64,000 bases of DNA, taken from Sphingomonas caeni. Lineage in GTDB: Bacteria > Pseudomonadota > Alphaproteobacteria > Sphingomonadales > Sphingomonadaceae. Location of the stretch: NCBI RefSeq assembly GCF_026013415.1, contig NZ_JAPDOK010000001.1, positions 561,342-625,341 on the forward strand. Direction: 5' to 3'. Shown piece after piece: positions 26,388-34,333 of the stretch (the stretch's first letter is position 1; each line of letters starts with the position of its first letter). A program made the translations under genes and the position numbers. Below the pieces are notes generated by a model. It saw only the letters and a program-made list of their open reading frames with translations. It was not told the origin of the DNA and made no database searches.

Positions 26388-27343
26388 CGTTTCACGAACC
26401 CGGCGATGGCATCGACCAGAACGGGCGCGGCCGGCAGCGCGGCGTTGCGATAGGTGGCCACGCTTGCCGCGGGCCCGGGTCCCGACGCGATCCGCAGCAC
26501 ATGCGTCATGCCGGGAATGATCGCCAGCTTCGCCCCCGGCGCCGCGGCAGCGAGCGCCTTGGCATCGCCGACCCCGATCTGGATATCGGCATCCCCCTGC
26601 ACGACGAGCACCGGCAGGTGCAGCTTCGCCGCGAGCGCGGCGGGGTCGTAGCGCATCTGGTCGATCATGAAGTCCTGCACGCTCTCGGGAAAATACTGCC
26701 CCAGCGGCGGGGTCAGCGTCGCCGGATCGACATGGCGCCCCGCCTCGAGTGCGTCGATCATCCCCAGCGCGCTGGCGAGGATCGGTGCGTTGGCGGGATT
26801 GGCGCGGAACTGCTCGCGCATGATCGTCCCCACCGGGCGGCCCGCCGCCGCGATCAGCACGATGCCGCAAATGCCCTGCGGGTTCTGCGCGGCGATCAGC
26901 GTCACCAGCCCGCCTTCGCTATGCCCCGCGATCCAGACGCAGGCGCGCCCGGTGCGCTTGCGCGCCGCCTCGACCCAGGCATGCGCATCGGCGGCATAGT
27001 CGGCCATCGTCACCTGATTGGCGTTGGCGATGGCGGCGCCGCTGCCGAACATGCCGCGCTTGTCGATCCGGAGCGTCGCCACGCCGCGCGCGGCCAGCGC
27101 CTCGGCGAGCTGGCGATAGGGTCCGCCGGCCACGCCGAGCGGGTTGTTCCCGTCGCGATCGGTCGGCCCCGAGCCCGGGATCAGCAGCACCAGCGGCCCC
27201 TTCGGATCGGGATCGAGCAACGTGCCGGCGAGCGGCCCCAGCGGGCCCGGCGCGGCGATCTCGACACCTGCCGGCGCGGTCTGGGCATGGCCCTGGGCGG
27301 CGAGGAGCAGCCCGGCAAGCCCGGCGATGAGCGCGCGGATCAT
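26384..27343 (-). CDS. Exported alpha/beta hydrolase
   Basis: The 319-residue product begins with a signal peptide (MIRALIAGLAGLLLAAQGHA). The serine hydrolase set is visible: an oxyanion loop LIPGSGPTDRDGNN, nucleophile elbow GHSEGG, an acid in VQGDADIQI and His in GMTHVL. The pattern resembles acyl-peptide/dienelactone-hydrolase-like esterases; substrate unknown. The start at 27343 overlaps the stop of the upstream small membrane protein (ATGA), making it the last gene of the SPFH operon. Its TAG overlaps the S1/P1 stop by two bases. Confidence 0.82.
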   Translation of the reverse strand: MIRALIAGLAGLLLAAQGHAQTAPAGVEIAAPGPLGPLAGTLLDPDPKGPLVLLIPGSGPTDRDGNNPLGVAGGPYRQLAEALAARGVATLRIDKRGMFGSGAAIANANQVTMADYAADAHAWVEAARKRTGRACVWIAGHSEGGLVTLIAAQNPQGICGIVLIAAAGRPVGTIMREQFRANPANAPILASALGMIDALEAGRHVDPATLTPPLGQYFPESVQDFMIDQMRYDPAALAAKLHLPVLVVQGDADIQIGVGDAKALAAAAPGAKLAIIPGMTHVLRIASGPGPAASVATYRNAALPAAPVLVDAIAGFVKR

Positions 27344-27612
27344 CGCCTGGCTCCCCAGCGCCACTTCCACTCCCCGTCGGTCATCGCCCAGCTCAACCGG
27401 GTGAAGCCGATCACGAGCGGAACGATCAGCACGAGCAGCAGCAGCCCCCGCGTCGCCGCGAGCCTGGCCACCGGCACCGCCACCGCGACCAGCCCCAGCG
27501 TCAACAGCCAGCCCTGCCACGTCACCGGCACCGCGCCCCAGCCGAACAGTTTGGGCCGGAACCAGTAACCCTCGCGCACGCGATACCAGTCGCGGATTTC
27601 CTGTCGGGTCAT
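27340..27612 (-). CDS. Small membrane protein of unknown function
   Basis: The 90-residue protein has a Trp/Tyr/Arg-rich amphipathic N-terminus (EIRDWYRVREGYWFRPKLFG) and two hydrophobic helices (about 33-52 and 57-75). The ATG at 27612 overlaps the TGA of the 32-codon gene upstream, and its own stop overlaps the hydrolase start, so three genes are translationally coupled. The N-terminal YGxGxFFxxxP-like motif pattern is loosely echoed in the protein at 27720-27977. Confidence 0.65.
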   Translation of the reverse strand: MTRQEIRDWYRVREGYWFRPKLFGWGAVPVTWQGWLLTLGLVAVAVPVARLAATRGLLLLVLIVPLVIGFTRLSWAMTDGEWKWRWGARR

Positions 27613-27707
27613 GACACCAGCACTCCCACGCCGACGAGCAATGCGATCGAAAAAGCGCCGATCAGCCAGGGTACGTGCCTGCGATCGGCATAGACGGCGA
27701 TGAACAT
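27609..27707 (-). CDS. 32-residue single-helix membrane peptide
   Basis: A short frame beginning MFIAVYADRRHVPWL, then one hydrophobic helix to the C-terminus. It has an excellent SD (AGGAGG, about 6 bp upstream of the ATG) and an ATGA overlap with the next gene. It lies in a gap that would otherwise be empty. The SD and coupling argue that it is translated; function unknown. Confidence 0.55.
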   Translation of the reverse strand: MFIAVYADRRHVPWLIGAFSIALLVGVGVLVS

Positions 27708-27719
27708 CGCGCTTTCCTC

Positions 27720-27977
27720 CTAGTTATCGTTCCCGCCCGAGCGCGTCTCGGCGGGGATCGAATTTCGATAAGCGGTGACGACGAAGACAGTGGTCAGCGC
27801 GGCGATGGCGATGGCCCAGAGATACCAGTGCGGATCCCTGCGCACCGCGGCGAAGGTCGCGATCACCGTGACGAGCACCGCGTAGCCGAGGGTAATCAGC
27901 CATCCCATCAGGCCGCTCGGCTGGAGCGAGATGAAGAATCCCGAACCGTAGCGGACGAACCATGCGCCTTCGTTCAT
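27720..27977 (-). CDS. Small membrane protein of unknown function
   Basis: The 85-residue protein begins NEGAWFVRYGSGFFISLQPSGLMGW, then two hydrophobic helices (about 22-42 and 50-68) and a short polar tail. The start at 27977 has a strong SD (AGGAGG); an upstream extension of the frame is unlikely coding. It is one of three consecutive small membrane proteins in the SPFH operon. No family recognised. Confidence 0.65.
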   Translation of the reverse strand: MNEGAWFVRYGSGFFISLQPSGLMGWLITLGYAVLVTVIATFAAVRRDPHWYLWAIAIAALTTVFVVTAYRNSIPAETRSGGNDN

Positions 27978-27993
27978 TGCGCGTCCTCCTGTC

Positions 27994-28212
27994 TCAGCCC
28001 TTGGCGTAGCTTTCGAGAAAGCCGCACCGGCCGCAGCGCCACGTCTGGATTTCATACCTGGTCTTCTTGCCCAGCTTGACGCCGGTCCACCGGCTCTTCT
28101 CGGGGGCGCCTTCGACCCAGATGGCGACCTTGCGCACCGCGCTATCGGTGTGGTCGGGAATGAAGCCTTCGGTCATCGATCCCTGGCATCGGGGGCAGTC
28201 GTTCGATCGCAT
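27994..28212 (-). CDS. Small zinc-ribbon protein (DUF6487-like)
   Basis: The 72-residue soluble protein has two CxxC knuckles: CPRCQG at residues 6-11 and CGRCGF near 60-65, with TEGFIPDHTD after the first, as in DUF6487-type zinc ribbons. It should bind one Zn. The ATG at 28212 overlaps the last base of the TGA of the ribbon-helix-helix gene, so the two are coupled. Role unknown: a nucleic-acid or protein-protein adaptor is possible. Confidence 0.65.
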   Translation of the reverse strand: MRSNDCPRCQGSMTEGFIPDHTDSAVRKVAIWVEGAPEKSRWTGVKLGKKTRYEIQTWRCGRCGFLESYAKG

Positions 28213-28415
28213 CACTTCGTCTCCTTGGGCGGCCTGCCGCGCTTGGCGCGGACCGGATCCGCAAGCTTGACCCCGCGCCGCCCCAGCGCCTCCCGCAGCA
28301 GGCATTCGACCTGGGCGTTGACGCTCCTGAGGTCACTCGCCGCCGCCCGCTCGATCGCGGCGTAGAGCGCGGGATCGAGGCGGAGCGGGAACGCCTTTTT
28401 GGGGGGAGCGGACAC
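28212..28415 (-). CDS. Ribbon-helix-helix (Arc-like) DNA-binding protein
   Basis: The 67-residue protein has the MetJ/Arc fold pattern: a short strand FPLRLDPALYAAIERAA, then LRSVNAQVECLLREAL with the second helix. It ends in a basic tail that includes an AT-hook-like KRGRPPK. This suggests DNA binding. Similar proteins are often annotated as antitoxins, but no toxin-like gene is adjacent, so a regulator of this operon fits better (inference). Confidence 0.72.
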   Translation of the reverse strand: MSAPPKKAFPLRLDPALYAAIERAAASDLRSVNAQVECLLREALGRRGVKLADPVRAKRGRPPKETK

Positions 28416-28423
28416 GGCCGGCC

Positions 28424-29329
28424 TTACTGGTAAAGCGAGCCCGTGTTCACCACCGGCTGGGTGTCGCGCTCACCGCACAGCACCACCATCAGGTTCGACA
28501 CCATCGCGGCGCGGCGCTCGTCGTCGAGATGGACGACGTTCTTCTCGCTGAGCATCTCGAGCGCCATCTCGACCATGCCGACCGCGCCCTCGACCAGCGT
28601 CTTGCGCGCCGCGACCACCGCCTGCGCCTGCTGGCGCCGCAGCATCGCTCCGGCGATCTCCTGCGCATAGGCGAGGTGCGTGAAGCCGCATTCGTCGACG
28701 GTGATCCCGGCGACCTTGAGCCGCGCGATCAGCTCCTGGCGCAGCTCGACGCCCACCTGATCGTGATTGCCGCGCAGCGTGACCTCGAGATGCTCGAAAT
28801 CGTCGTAAGGGTAGCGCGAGCCGATGGTGCGCACCGCGGCCTCGATCTGGACCATCACGAACGCCTTGTAGTCGTCCACGTCGAACAGCGCCTGCGCGCT
28901 GTCGGTCACGCGCCACACCACCTGCGCCGCCATCTCGATCGGGTTGCCGCGCAGATCGTTGACCTTGATCTTGTCCGAAATGATGTTGTTGGCGCGGACC
29001 GAGACCTTCTTCTTGCCGATCCACGGCCAGGTCCAGCGCAGCCCGGTGGCGCGGTCAGTGCCCTGGTACGAGCCGAACAGCGTCAGCACGACCGCCTGGT
29101 TGGGCTGGAGCAGATAGAAGCCGATCGCGATGAAGACGAAGGAGATCGCGCCGATCAATCCCGTTACGCCCGCACCGGCGTCATAGCCGCTCATTCCGAA
29201 CCAGATCGTGAGCAGGGGCGCCCCGATCATAACCAACAGCAGCAGGAACAGCATCACATAGCCGCTCATGGTGCTCGCAGGCGCTTCGCTGCTCTGCCTG
29301 AGCGCAGGTGTGCCAGTAACGTCCGTCAT
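28424..29329 (-). CDS. SPFH/Band 7 domain membrane protein
   Basis: The 301-residue protein has two N-terminal hydrophobic helices (about 22-46 and 55-75), then an SPFH domain: [68 protein letters not shown], and [22 protein letters not shown]. It ends in a helical oligomerisation region. Such stomatin/flotillin-like proteins organise membrane microdomains or regulate proteases. Here it heads an operon with a ribbon-helix-helix protein, zinc ribbon, small membrane proteins and a hydrolase. Confidence 0.88.
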   Translation of the reverse strand: MTDVTGTPALRQSSEAPASTMSGYVMLFLLLLVMIGAPLLTIWFGMSGYDAGAGVTGLIGAISFVFIAIGFYLLQPNQAVVLTLFGSYQGTDRATGLRWTWPWIGKKKVSVRANNIISDKIKVNDLRGNPIEMAAQVVWRVTDSAQALFDVDDYKAFVMVQIEAAVRTIGSRYPYDDFEHLEVTLRGNHDQVGVELRQELIARLKVAGITVDECGFTHLAYAQEIAGAMLRRQQAQAVVAARKTLVEGAVGMVEMALEMLSEKNVVHLDDERRAAMVSNLMVVLCGERDTQPVVNTGSLYQ

Positions 29330-29339
29330 CTTGACCTCC

Positions 29340-29366
29340 AGAAATTATGATATCGTATTTATATCG
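29340..29366 (-). promoter_or_regulatory. AT-rich promoter/operator of the SPFH operon
   Basis: Read on the minus strand the sequence contains CGATAT, AAATA, CGATATC, a direct repeat within a rare AT-rich patch 16-35 bp upstream of the SPFH start and its SD (GGAGG). TATAAATAC could serve as a -10 element, and the repeats as an operator, possibly for the ribbon-helix-helix protein encoded next. Confidence 0.4.
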
Positions 29367-29391
29367 CTTCGAAGGCCACCGCAAGCGGAAT

Positions 29392-29425
29392 CGAAAAGGG
29401 GCGAGCCTTGCGGCCCGCCCCTTCG
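29392..29425 (-). terminator. Terminator-like hairpin after pal
   Basis: The arms AAGGGGCGAGC (29396-29406) and GCCCGCCCCTT (29413-29423) pair with one mismatch around a short loop just beyond the pal stop. In the minus direction the stem runs into TTTTCG. This is consistent with the end of the tol-pal transcript. Confidence 0.5.
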
Positions 29426-29447
29426 AAAAACCTGCCGATGCAGGGAT

Positions 29448-29957
29448 TTAGTTGATGACGATGGTCACTGCGCGGCGGTTCAGCGCCCAGCTCCGCTCGT
29501 CCGAGCCGAGCGCGACCGGGCGCTCCTTGCCATAGCTGATCGTGGTGATTCGGGCTGGCGAGACGCCGCGGGCGGCGAGATAGTTCTTCGCCGCATTGGC
29601 GCGGCGGTCGCCCAGCGCGAGGTTGTACTCCCGCGTGCCGCGCTCGTCGCAATGCCCCTCGATTGTGATCCGCGTATTGGGATGCGCGATCAGCCAGCGC
29701 GCCTGGCTGTCGAGGATCGAGCGCGCCTCGGGATCGATGTCGTACTGATCGAAGGCGAAGTGGATCGTGTCGCTCGTCACCTCGCGCTTGAACTGCTCGT
29801 TGAGCGGGCTGGTATCGGCATCGCCGCTCCCGGTATCCCCGGTGGTGCTGGTAGGGCCATCGCCCGGCGGCAGCACAGTCTCCGGCCGCTTCTTCGTGCA
29901 CCCCGCGGTGGCGATCAGCGCCACGCCCAGCACGACGCTGGTCAGAATCCTAGCCAT
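29448..29957 (-). CDS. pal: Peptidoglycan-associated lipoprotein Pal
   Basis: The 169-residue outer-membrane lipoprotein has a signal with ATAGC lipobox, an acidic Gly/Asp/Ser linker (about 35-50) and an OmpA-like peptidoglycan-binding domain (about 63-168) containing HFAFDQYDIDPEA, ITIEGHCDERGTREYNLALGDRRA and RITTISYGKERP. It binds peptidoglycan and TolB, tethering the outer membrane at division sites. SD AAGGAGG precedes the ATG. It is the last gene of the tol-pal operon. Confidence 0.95.
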   Translation of the reverse strand: MARILTSVVLGVALIATAGCTKKRPETVLPPGDGPTSTTGDTGSGDADTSPLNEQFKREVTSDTIHFAFDQYDIDPEARSILDSQARWLIAHPNTRITIEGHCDERGTREYNLALGDRRANAAKNYLAARGVSPARITTISYGKERPVALGSDERSWALNRRAVTIVIN

Positions 29958-30019
29958 ACAATCTCCTCCTTGGCTGACTCGGCCCTATCGGGACCCATAA
30001 CACACCCTCGTGCAACGTT

Positions 30020-31393
30020 TCAGGGACGAATCGGTCCCCAACTGGGATCGGATCCGTCGAGCGGTGTCGGGATCTTGCGCGAATGCCCCGACAGGTCGAC
30101 CGACCAGAGATCGGGACGACCCGATCCGCTCGCCGCGCGGAAGAACATCAGCACGCGGCCATTGGGCGCCCAGCTCGGCCCCTCGTCGCCCCAGCTTTCG
30201 GTCAGCAGATTCTCGCCGCCGCCGCTCGGGTTCATCACGCCGATGCGAAAGGAACCGCCGCCGGTGCGGGTGAAGGCGATCAGGTCGCCGCGCGGGCTCC
30301 AGTTCGGCGTCGCATAGCGGCCGCCGCCAAAGCTGATCCGGTGCTGGTTGCCGCCATTGGCGTCCATCACATAGAGCTGCTGGGTGCCGCCGCGATCGCT
30401 TTCGAACACGATCTTGCTGCCATCGGGCGAATAGCTGCCGCCGGTATCGATCCCCGGCGAATTGGTCAGCCGCACCGGGGCGCCGCCGCCGGCGCTCACC
30501 CGATAGAGGTCGGTATTGCCCGCGGTCGCCATCGAGAAGAGGATCCAGCGCCCGTCCGGCGAGAAGCGCGGCGCGAAGTTCAGATTGACCTCCTGCACCA
30601 GCAACCGCGAGGTCCGCGCACTCATGTCGTAGACATAGATTGCCGGGCGGCGGTTCTCGTAGCCCATATAGACGATCGAGCGCTGGTCCGGGCTGAAGCG
30701 CGGGGTGAGCACGATCCGCTGGCCGTTGGTCAGGAAGCGATGATTGGCACCGTCCTGATCCATGATCGCCAGCCGCTTGATACGGCGGTTCTTCGGGCCG
30801 GTCTCGGAGATATAGACGACCTGACTGTCGAAATAGGGCCCGTCGCCGGTGAGGCGCGTGTAGATGACGTCAGCGCATTTGTGCGCGGCACGGCGCCATT
30901 CGCTGGGCTGCACCTCCCAGCCTTCCCGGATCAGCTGGCGCCGCGCGGCCACGTCATAGACGTAGCAGCCGATCGTCAGCGTGCCGTTGGGATTGGCGCG
31001 GACATAGCCCTGCACCAGCGCCTGCGACGAATAGGCACCCCAGCTTTCGTAATCGGGGGCGTTGACTTCGGAATAGGCGATTGGCCGCGCAGCATTGGGG
31101 CCGACCGTCTTGAACAGGCCGGTATTGCGCAGATCGTCATCGATGATCGCCGCGAGCTGGCGGCCGAGCGCGTCGGTCGAACCGGCGGGGGTGCCGGCCA
31201 CCTGGTTGGTCGGCATCACCGGGATGATGATCGGGAGCGCGGATTCGCGTCCACCTTCGAGATCGGTGATCGGCTCGTCATCGCCGTCCTGCCCCGTGGG
31301 CGTCGGCGTCGGCACGGGCGTCTGCGCAAGCGCAGGCCCCGCCGTGACCATGAACACCGCCGCGGTGGCGATCGCCAAATATCTACGCATCAT
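30020..31393 (-). CDS. tolB: Tol-Pal system beta-propeller protein TolB
   Basis: The exported periplasmic protein of about 457 residues has a signal peptide (RRYLAIATAAVFMVTAGPALA), an N-terminal domain (VMPTNQVAGTP to about 190) and a six-bladed propeller built from WD40-like repeats such as FSPDQRSIVYMGYE, FSPDGRWILFSM, YSPDGSKIVFESD and WSPRGDLIAFT. Four start candidates cluster: a TTG at 31405 overlapping the upstream stop, and ATGs at 31396, 31393 and 31390. The GAGG at 31400-31403 is best spaced for 31393 or 31390. It shuttles between TolA and Pal. Confidence 0.94.
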   Translation of the reverse strand: MMRRYLAIATAAVFMVTAGPALAQTPVPTPTPTGQDGDDEPITDLEGGRESALPIIIPVMPTNQVAGTPAGSTDALGRQLAAIIDDDLRNTGLFKTVGPNAARPIAYSEVNAPDYESWGAYSSQALVQGYVRANPNGTLTIGCYVYDVAARRQLIREGWEVQPSEWRRAAHKCADVIYTRLTGDGPYFDSQVVYISETGPKNRRIKRLAIMDQDGANHRFLTNGQRIVLTPRFSPDQRSIVYMGYENRRPAIYVYDMSARTSRLLVQEVNLNFAPRFSPDGRWILFSMATAGNTDLYRVSAGGGAPVRLTNSPGIDTGGSYSPDGSKIVFESDRGGTQQLYVMDANGGNQHRISFGGGRYATPNWSPRGDLIAFTRTGGGSFRIGVMNPSGGGENLLTESWGDEGPSWAPNGRVLMFFRAASGSGRPDLWSVDLSGHSRKIPTPLDGSDPSWGPIRP

Positions 31394-31401
31394 CATCTGC
31401 C

Positions 31402-31866
31402 TCAAGCTTTCAACCGGTAACGGAATTTCAGCGAGCGCCAGCCTCGCGGAACATCATAGAGCTCCGGCGGCAATCCCCGGAGTGGCGTGCAGCCGGTGAA
31501 AATCGCCTCGACCGCTGCGTCCACCTGCGGAACATAGCGCTGATTGGCCTCGGTCACCCCATTGTGATCCAGAATCCGGAAACTGGCCAGCGATCCGTCC
31601 CGATTGAGGTTCAGCTGAACCACAGCGATGATCTCCCCAGCTTCAGGTGCGGGAACGATCTGACGATCGGCGCAGGGCTGCAGTTGACTGCTCACCGACG
31701 AGACAATGGTCATCAGCGCAGCGGGGGTCATCGGCCCGATGCTGGCCATCGCCATCTGCGGCCTCGGGGCCGGCCCATCCCGGGAAGACGAGGTCTGGGC
31801 GAGCGACGGACCCGAGACCGGCAGGATCGCTGCGATGGCGATTGCCAGGAGGCTGCGCGTCAACAT
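31402..31866 (-). CDS. Secreted TolA C-terminal-domain paralog
   Basis: The 154-residue product consists of a signal peptide (MLTRSLLAIAIAAILPVSG) and, from about residue 50, a domain nearly collinear with the last 100 residues of TolA next door. Both share PCAD, a P-APEA motif, LNRDGSLA, DAAVEAIF/DDAVEAIF, GCTP and GLPPELYDVP, including both Cys. It lacks the TolA membrane anchor and Pro/Gln-rich spacer. The intergenic bases before and after it are also alike, indicating tandem duplication. It may compete with or assist TolA in binding Pal, TolB or other partners (inference). Confidence 0.85.
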   Translation of the reverse strand: MLTRSLLAIAIAAILPVSGPSLAQTSSSRDGPAPRPQMAMASIGPMTPAALMTIVSSVSSQLQPCADRQIVPAPEAGEIIAVVQLNLNRDGSLASFRILDHNGVTEANQRYVPQVDAAVEAIFTGCTPLRGLPPELYDVPRGWRSLKFRYRLKA

Positions 31867-31872
31867 CTGCCC

Positions 31873-32670
31873 TCAACTATTCAATCGGTAGCGGAATTTC
31901 CGCGACTGCCAGCCGCCCGGCACGTCGTAGAGCTCGGGCGGCAGACCCCGTATCGGTGTGCATCCCCGAAAGATCGCCTCGACGGCATCGTCGACCCGGG
32001 CAACATAGCGCTCATTCGAGTCATTGGTACCCTCATGGCCGACGATCCGAAGACCCGCGAGGCTGCCGTCGCGATTGAGCCTCAGTTGGACAATGACCCA
32101 GATTTGCCGCGCCTCGGGCGCGGGGATCACCTGCTGGTCCGCGCAAGGCTGAACGGCGCGCTTGATCGCCTGTCCCAGGTCCATCTGCGGCTTGCCGGTG
32201 GTCGAGGCCTGCGACTGGTTGCCGGTACCGTTGGTCTTCTCCGGGGCCGGGCCGTCATTGGCGGACAGATTGAGGTTCAGCCCCGGGCGCGGCCGGCCGT
32301 TCGAATTGGGCTGGGTCTGCTGGTTGGTCCGCTGCCGGTCCGGGCGCTGGCGTTCCGAGGCGTCCGGGTTCGGACGCGGTGGCGCCGGCTTGGGCTGGGT
32401 CTCGGGGTCGGGCTGCGGCTCGGGCGGCGCGATCTCGGTATCGGGCGGGGCTTCCTCGCCCGCGCTCGCCGATGCCGGCGGCTGGTCGCTCGGATCGGGC
32501 GCGGCGCTGATCAGCCCGACATCGTCGGCCAACGTCACCATGATCGGCGCGTTGGAGGGCACGAACGGCTTGGACGGCCCCTTGGGCGCGAAGAACAGGA
32601 TCGCCGCGAGCAGTCCGGCATGGCCCACAATCGCCCCGGCCAGCCCGAATATGTCGCGCCGATCGATCAC
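31873..32670 (-). CDS. tolA: TolA-like envelope-spanning protein
   Basis: The 265-residue protein has one N-terminal transmembrane helix (about 8-28), a long Pro/Gln/Asn-rich spacer (about 55-150) and a C-terminal TonB/TolA-type domain (about 165-265). The domain carries QPCADQQ, IWVIVQLRLNRDGSLAG, DDAVEAIFRGC and FRYRLNS. It transmits proton-motive-force energy from TolQR to Pal. The spacer is shorter and more Pro-rich than in enterobacteria. The start is a GTG at 32670, preceded by GAGGG, four bases after the tolR stop. A paralog of its last domain follows 6 bp later. Confidence 0.88.
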   Translation of the reverse strand: MIDRRDIFGLAGAIVGHAGLLAAILFFAPKGPSKPFVPSNAPIMVTLADDVGLISAAPDPSDQPPASASAGEEAPPDTEIAPPEPQPDPETQPKPAPPRPNPDASERQRPDRQRTNQQTQPNSNGRPRPGLNLNLSANDGPAPEKTNGTGNQSQASTTGKPQMDLGQAIKRAVQPCADQQVIPAPEARQIWVIVQLRLNRDGSLAGLRIVGHEGTNDSNERYVARVDDAVEAIFRGCTPIRGLPPELYDVPGGWQSRKFRYRLNS

Positions 32671-32674
32671 GCCC

Positions 32675-33112
32675 TCACTTCTTGTCCGGATTGGTGACGA
32701 GCGACACGCGATTCAGCCCCGCGCGGTTGAGTTCTCCCATCACCCGCATCACCCTGCCGTAGCCGAGCTGCTGATCGGCGCGCAGGAAGACCAGCGGCGG
32801 CTTGCCGTCCGCGCCGCGCTGGCGCCCGACTGCCGCCAACACCTGGCCGAGCTCCGCATCGCTGGTGAGGATGGTGTCGATATAGACGTCGCCCTTGTTG
32901 TCGATCGCGATCGTCACCGGCTTCTGCTGGGTGTCGAGCGCCTTGGCCTTGCTTTCGGGCAGGTTCACCGGGACGCCCGCGGTGAGCAGCGGCGCGGTCA
33001 CCATGAAGATGATCAGCAGGACCAGCATCACGTCGACCAGCGGCGTGACGTTGATCTCGGCCATCGGCGCGCGGCGGCCTTTGCTCTTGTTCGAGGGGAG
33101 GTGCATCGCCAT
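32675..33112 (-). CDS. tolR: TolR (ExbD family) proton-channel subunit
   Basis: The 145-residue inner-membrane protein has a short basic N-terminus, one helix with the essential Asp in the EINVTPLVDVMLVLLIIFMV segment (about residue 27), and a periplasmic domain (about 50-145) ending in DQQLGYGRVMRVMGELNRAG. It works with TolQ to use the proton gradient. Spacing to tolQ (6 bp) and tolA (4 bp) shows one operon. Confidence 0.94.
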   Translation of the reverse strand: MAMHLPSNKSKGRRAPMAEINVTPLVDVMLVLLIIFMVTAPLLTAGVPVNLPESKAKALDTQQKPVTIAIDNKGDVYIDTILTSDAELGQVLAAVGRQRGADGKPPLVFLRADQQLGYGRVMRVMGELNRAGLNRVSLVTNPDKK

Positions 33113-33118
33113 CGGCGG

Positions 33119-33796
33119 CTATGCCTCGTTCTCGAGACGGCGGCTGAGCGTCGCGTGAAAGCCGTCGGCGAAGCGATTGAGCCGCGCCTCGATCCGGTTC
33201 ACGCCATTGCTATAGATATTGTAGAAAATGACCGCCGGAATGGCCGCGAACAGGCCGATCGCGGTGGCGAACAGCGCCTCGGCAATCCCCGGCGCCACGA
33301 TCGCGAGCGAGGTGTTCTGCTCCTGCGCGATGCCGATGAAGCTGTTCATGATGCCGAGCACGGTTCCGAACAGGCCGACGAATGGCGTCACCGCGCCCAC
33401 GGTCGCGAGGAAGTTGAGCTGCCCGGTCAGCCGGTCGATCTCCTGCGCGACCGTCGCGCCCATCGCCGTCGCGAGCCGCTCGCGCGTGCCCTCGCGGTCG
33501 ATCGCCTTGCCCGAGGTCGAGCGGCGCCATTCGGTGACCCCGGCCGAAAAAACGCGCGCGATGGCCTGGTCGCGGCCCGCGGCGCGCCGGTGGAACTCGT
33601 CGATATCGTCGGCCTCGCGATAATCGCCGTCGAACTTCTCGATCGCCTTGCGTGCGGCGCGCAGCCGGAAGCCGAAGCCGATGATGATCGCCCAGCTCCA
33701 CAGGCTCGCAATGAGGAGCAACCCCATCACCACCTGCACCAGGATATTGGCGTGCAGAAACAGTCCGACCAGCGACAGATTGGGATCGATTTGCAT
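33119..33796 (-). CDS. tolQ: TolQ (ExbB/MotA family) proton-channel subunit
   Basis: The 225-residue inner-membrane protein has three helices (about 12-36, 130-155, 165-195). Hallmarks are the late LNFLATVGAVTPFVGLFGTVLGIMNSF region and GIAEALFATAIGLFAAIPAVIFYNIYSN. It forms the TolQR motor. It begins 7 bp after ybgC, giving the conserved ybgC-tolQ-tolR order. Confidence 0.95.
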   Translation of the reverse strand: MQIDPNLSLVGLFLHANILVQVVMGLLLIASLWSWAIIIGFGFRLRAARKAIEKFDGDYREADDIDEFHRRAAGRDQAIARVFSAGVTEWRRSTSGKAIDREGTRERLATAMGATVAQEIDRLTGQLNFLATVGAVTPFVGLFGTVLGIMNSFIGIAQEQNTSLAIVAPGIAEALFATAIGLFAAIPAVIFYNIYSNGVNRIEARLNRFADGFHATLSRRLENEA

Positions 33797-33803
33797 CAGG
33801 TGT

Positions 33804-34250
33804 TCAGCTTCCCTTCCAGACCAAAGGCTCGAACGCCGCCATCCATTCGCGCGGCTGGCGCCGCGGCCGGCCGGAAGGGGAGACGAACGCCGCCTCCACC
33901 TCCGCTTCGGTCACTATGGTCTCCCTACGCATGACTCGTTGATGAATATCCACCGATGCGGCGCGCAGGCGCAGCAGCCGGCTGACCACCACCAATTCGT
34001 CACCGAGACGCGCCGGCGCGCGGTATTTGATGGCGAGCGAGGCGACCGCATAGGCCCCTTCCCCGCCCTCGTGCGCCGCGCGCTGGTCGATCCCGGCGGC
34101 GACGAGCATATCCGAGCGGGCGCGCTCCATGAACCGGAGATAGTTGGCGTGATAGACCACGCCGGTCAGGTCCGTGTCCTCGAAATAGACACGCAGGACA
34201 AAATGATGCTCGGGGCCGATGAAGTGGCCGAGGGCTGGCAGGGTGTCCAT
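33804..34250 (-). CDS. ybgC: Acyl-CoA thioesterase YbgC
   Basis: The 148-residue hotdog-fold thioesterase contains the family signature YFEDTDLTGVVYHANYLRFMERARSD (about 22-47) with catalytic Asp and the following H-A-N-Y residues. It hydrolyses short or medium acyl-CoA or acyl-ACP thioesters and is the conserved first gene of the tol-pal operon. It is divergent from the ABC transporter genes, so the promoter of the whole operon should lie in 34251-34333. Confidence 0.92.
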   Translation of the reverse strand: MDTLPALGHFIGPEHHFVLRVYFEDTDLTGVVYHANYLRFMERARSDMLVAAGIDQRAAHEGGEGAYAVASLAIKYRAPARLGDELVVVSRLLRLRAASVDIHQRVMRRETIVTEAEVEAAFVSPSGRPRRQPREWMAAFEPLVWKGS

Positions 34251-34333
34251 TCATCACGCCCCTAACCCAGCGAGTCCCGCCGCGAAACCCCATTGGCTCT
34301 GGACGAAGCCGTGCCGCGCACTAGGTTCGCCGC

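Noticed and set aside
28212..28415. Ribbon-helix-helix protein as antitoxin
   Set aside because: Its neighbours are an SPFH protein and a zinc ribbon with no toxin-like fold; an operon regulator is more economical.
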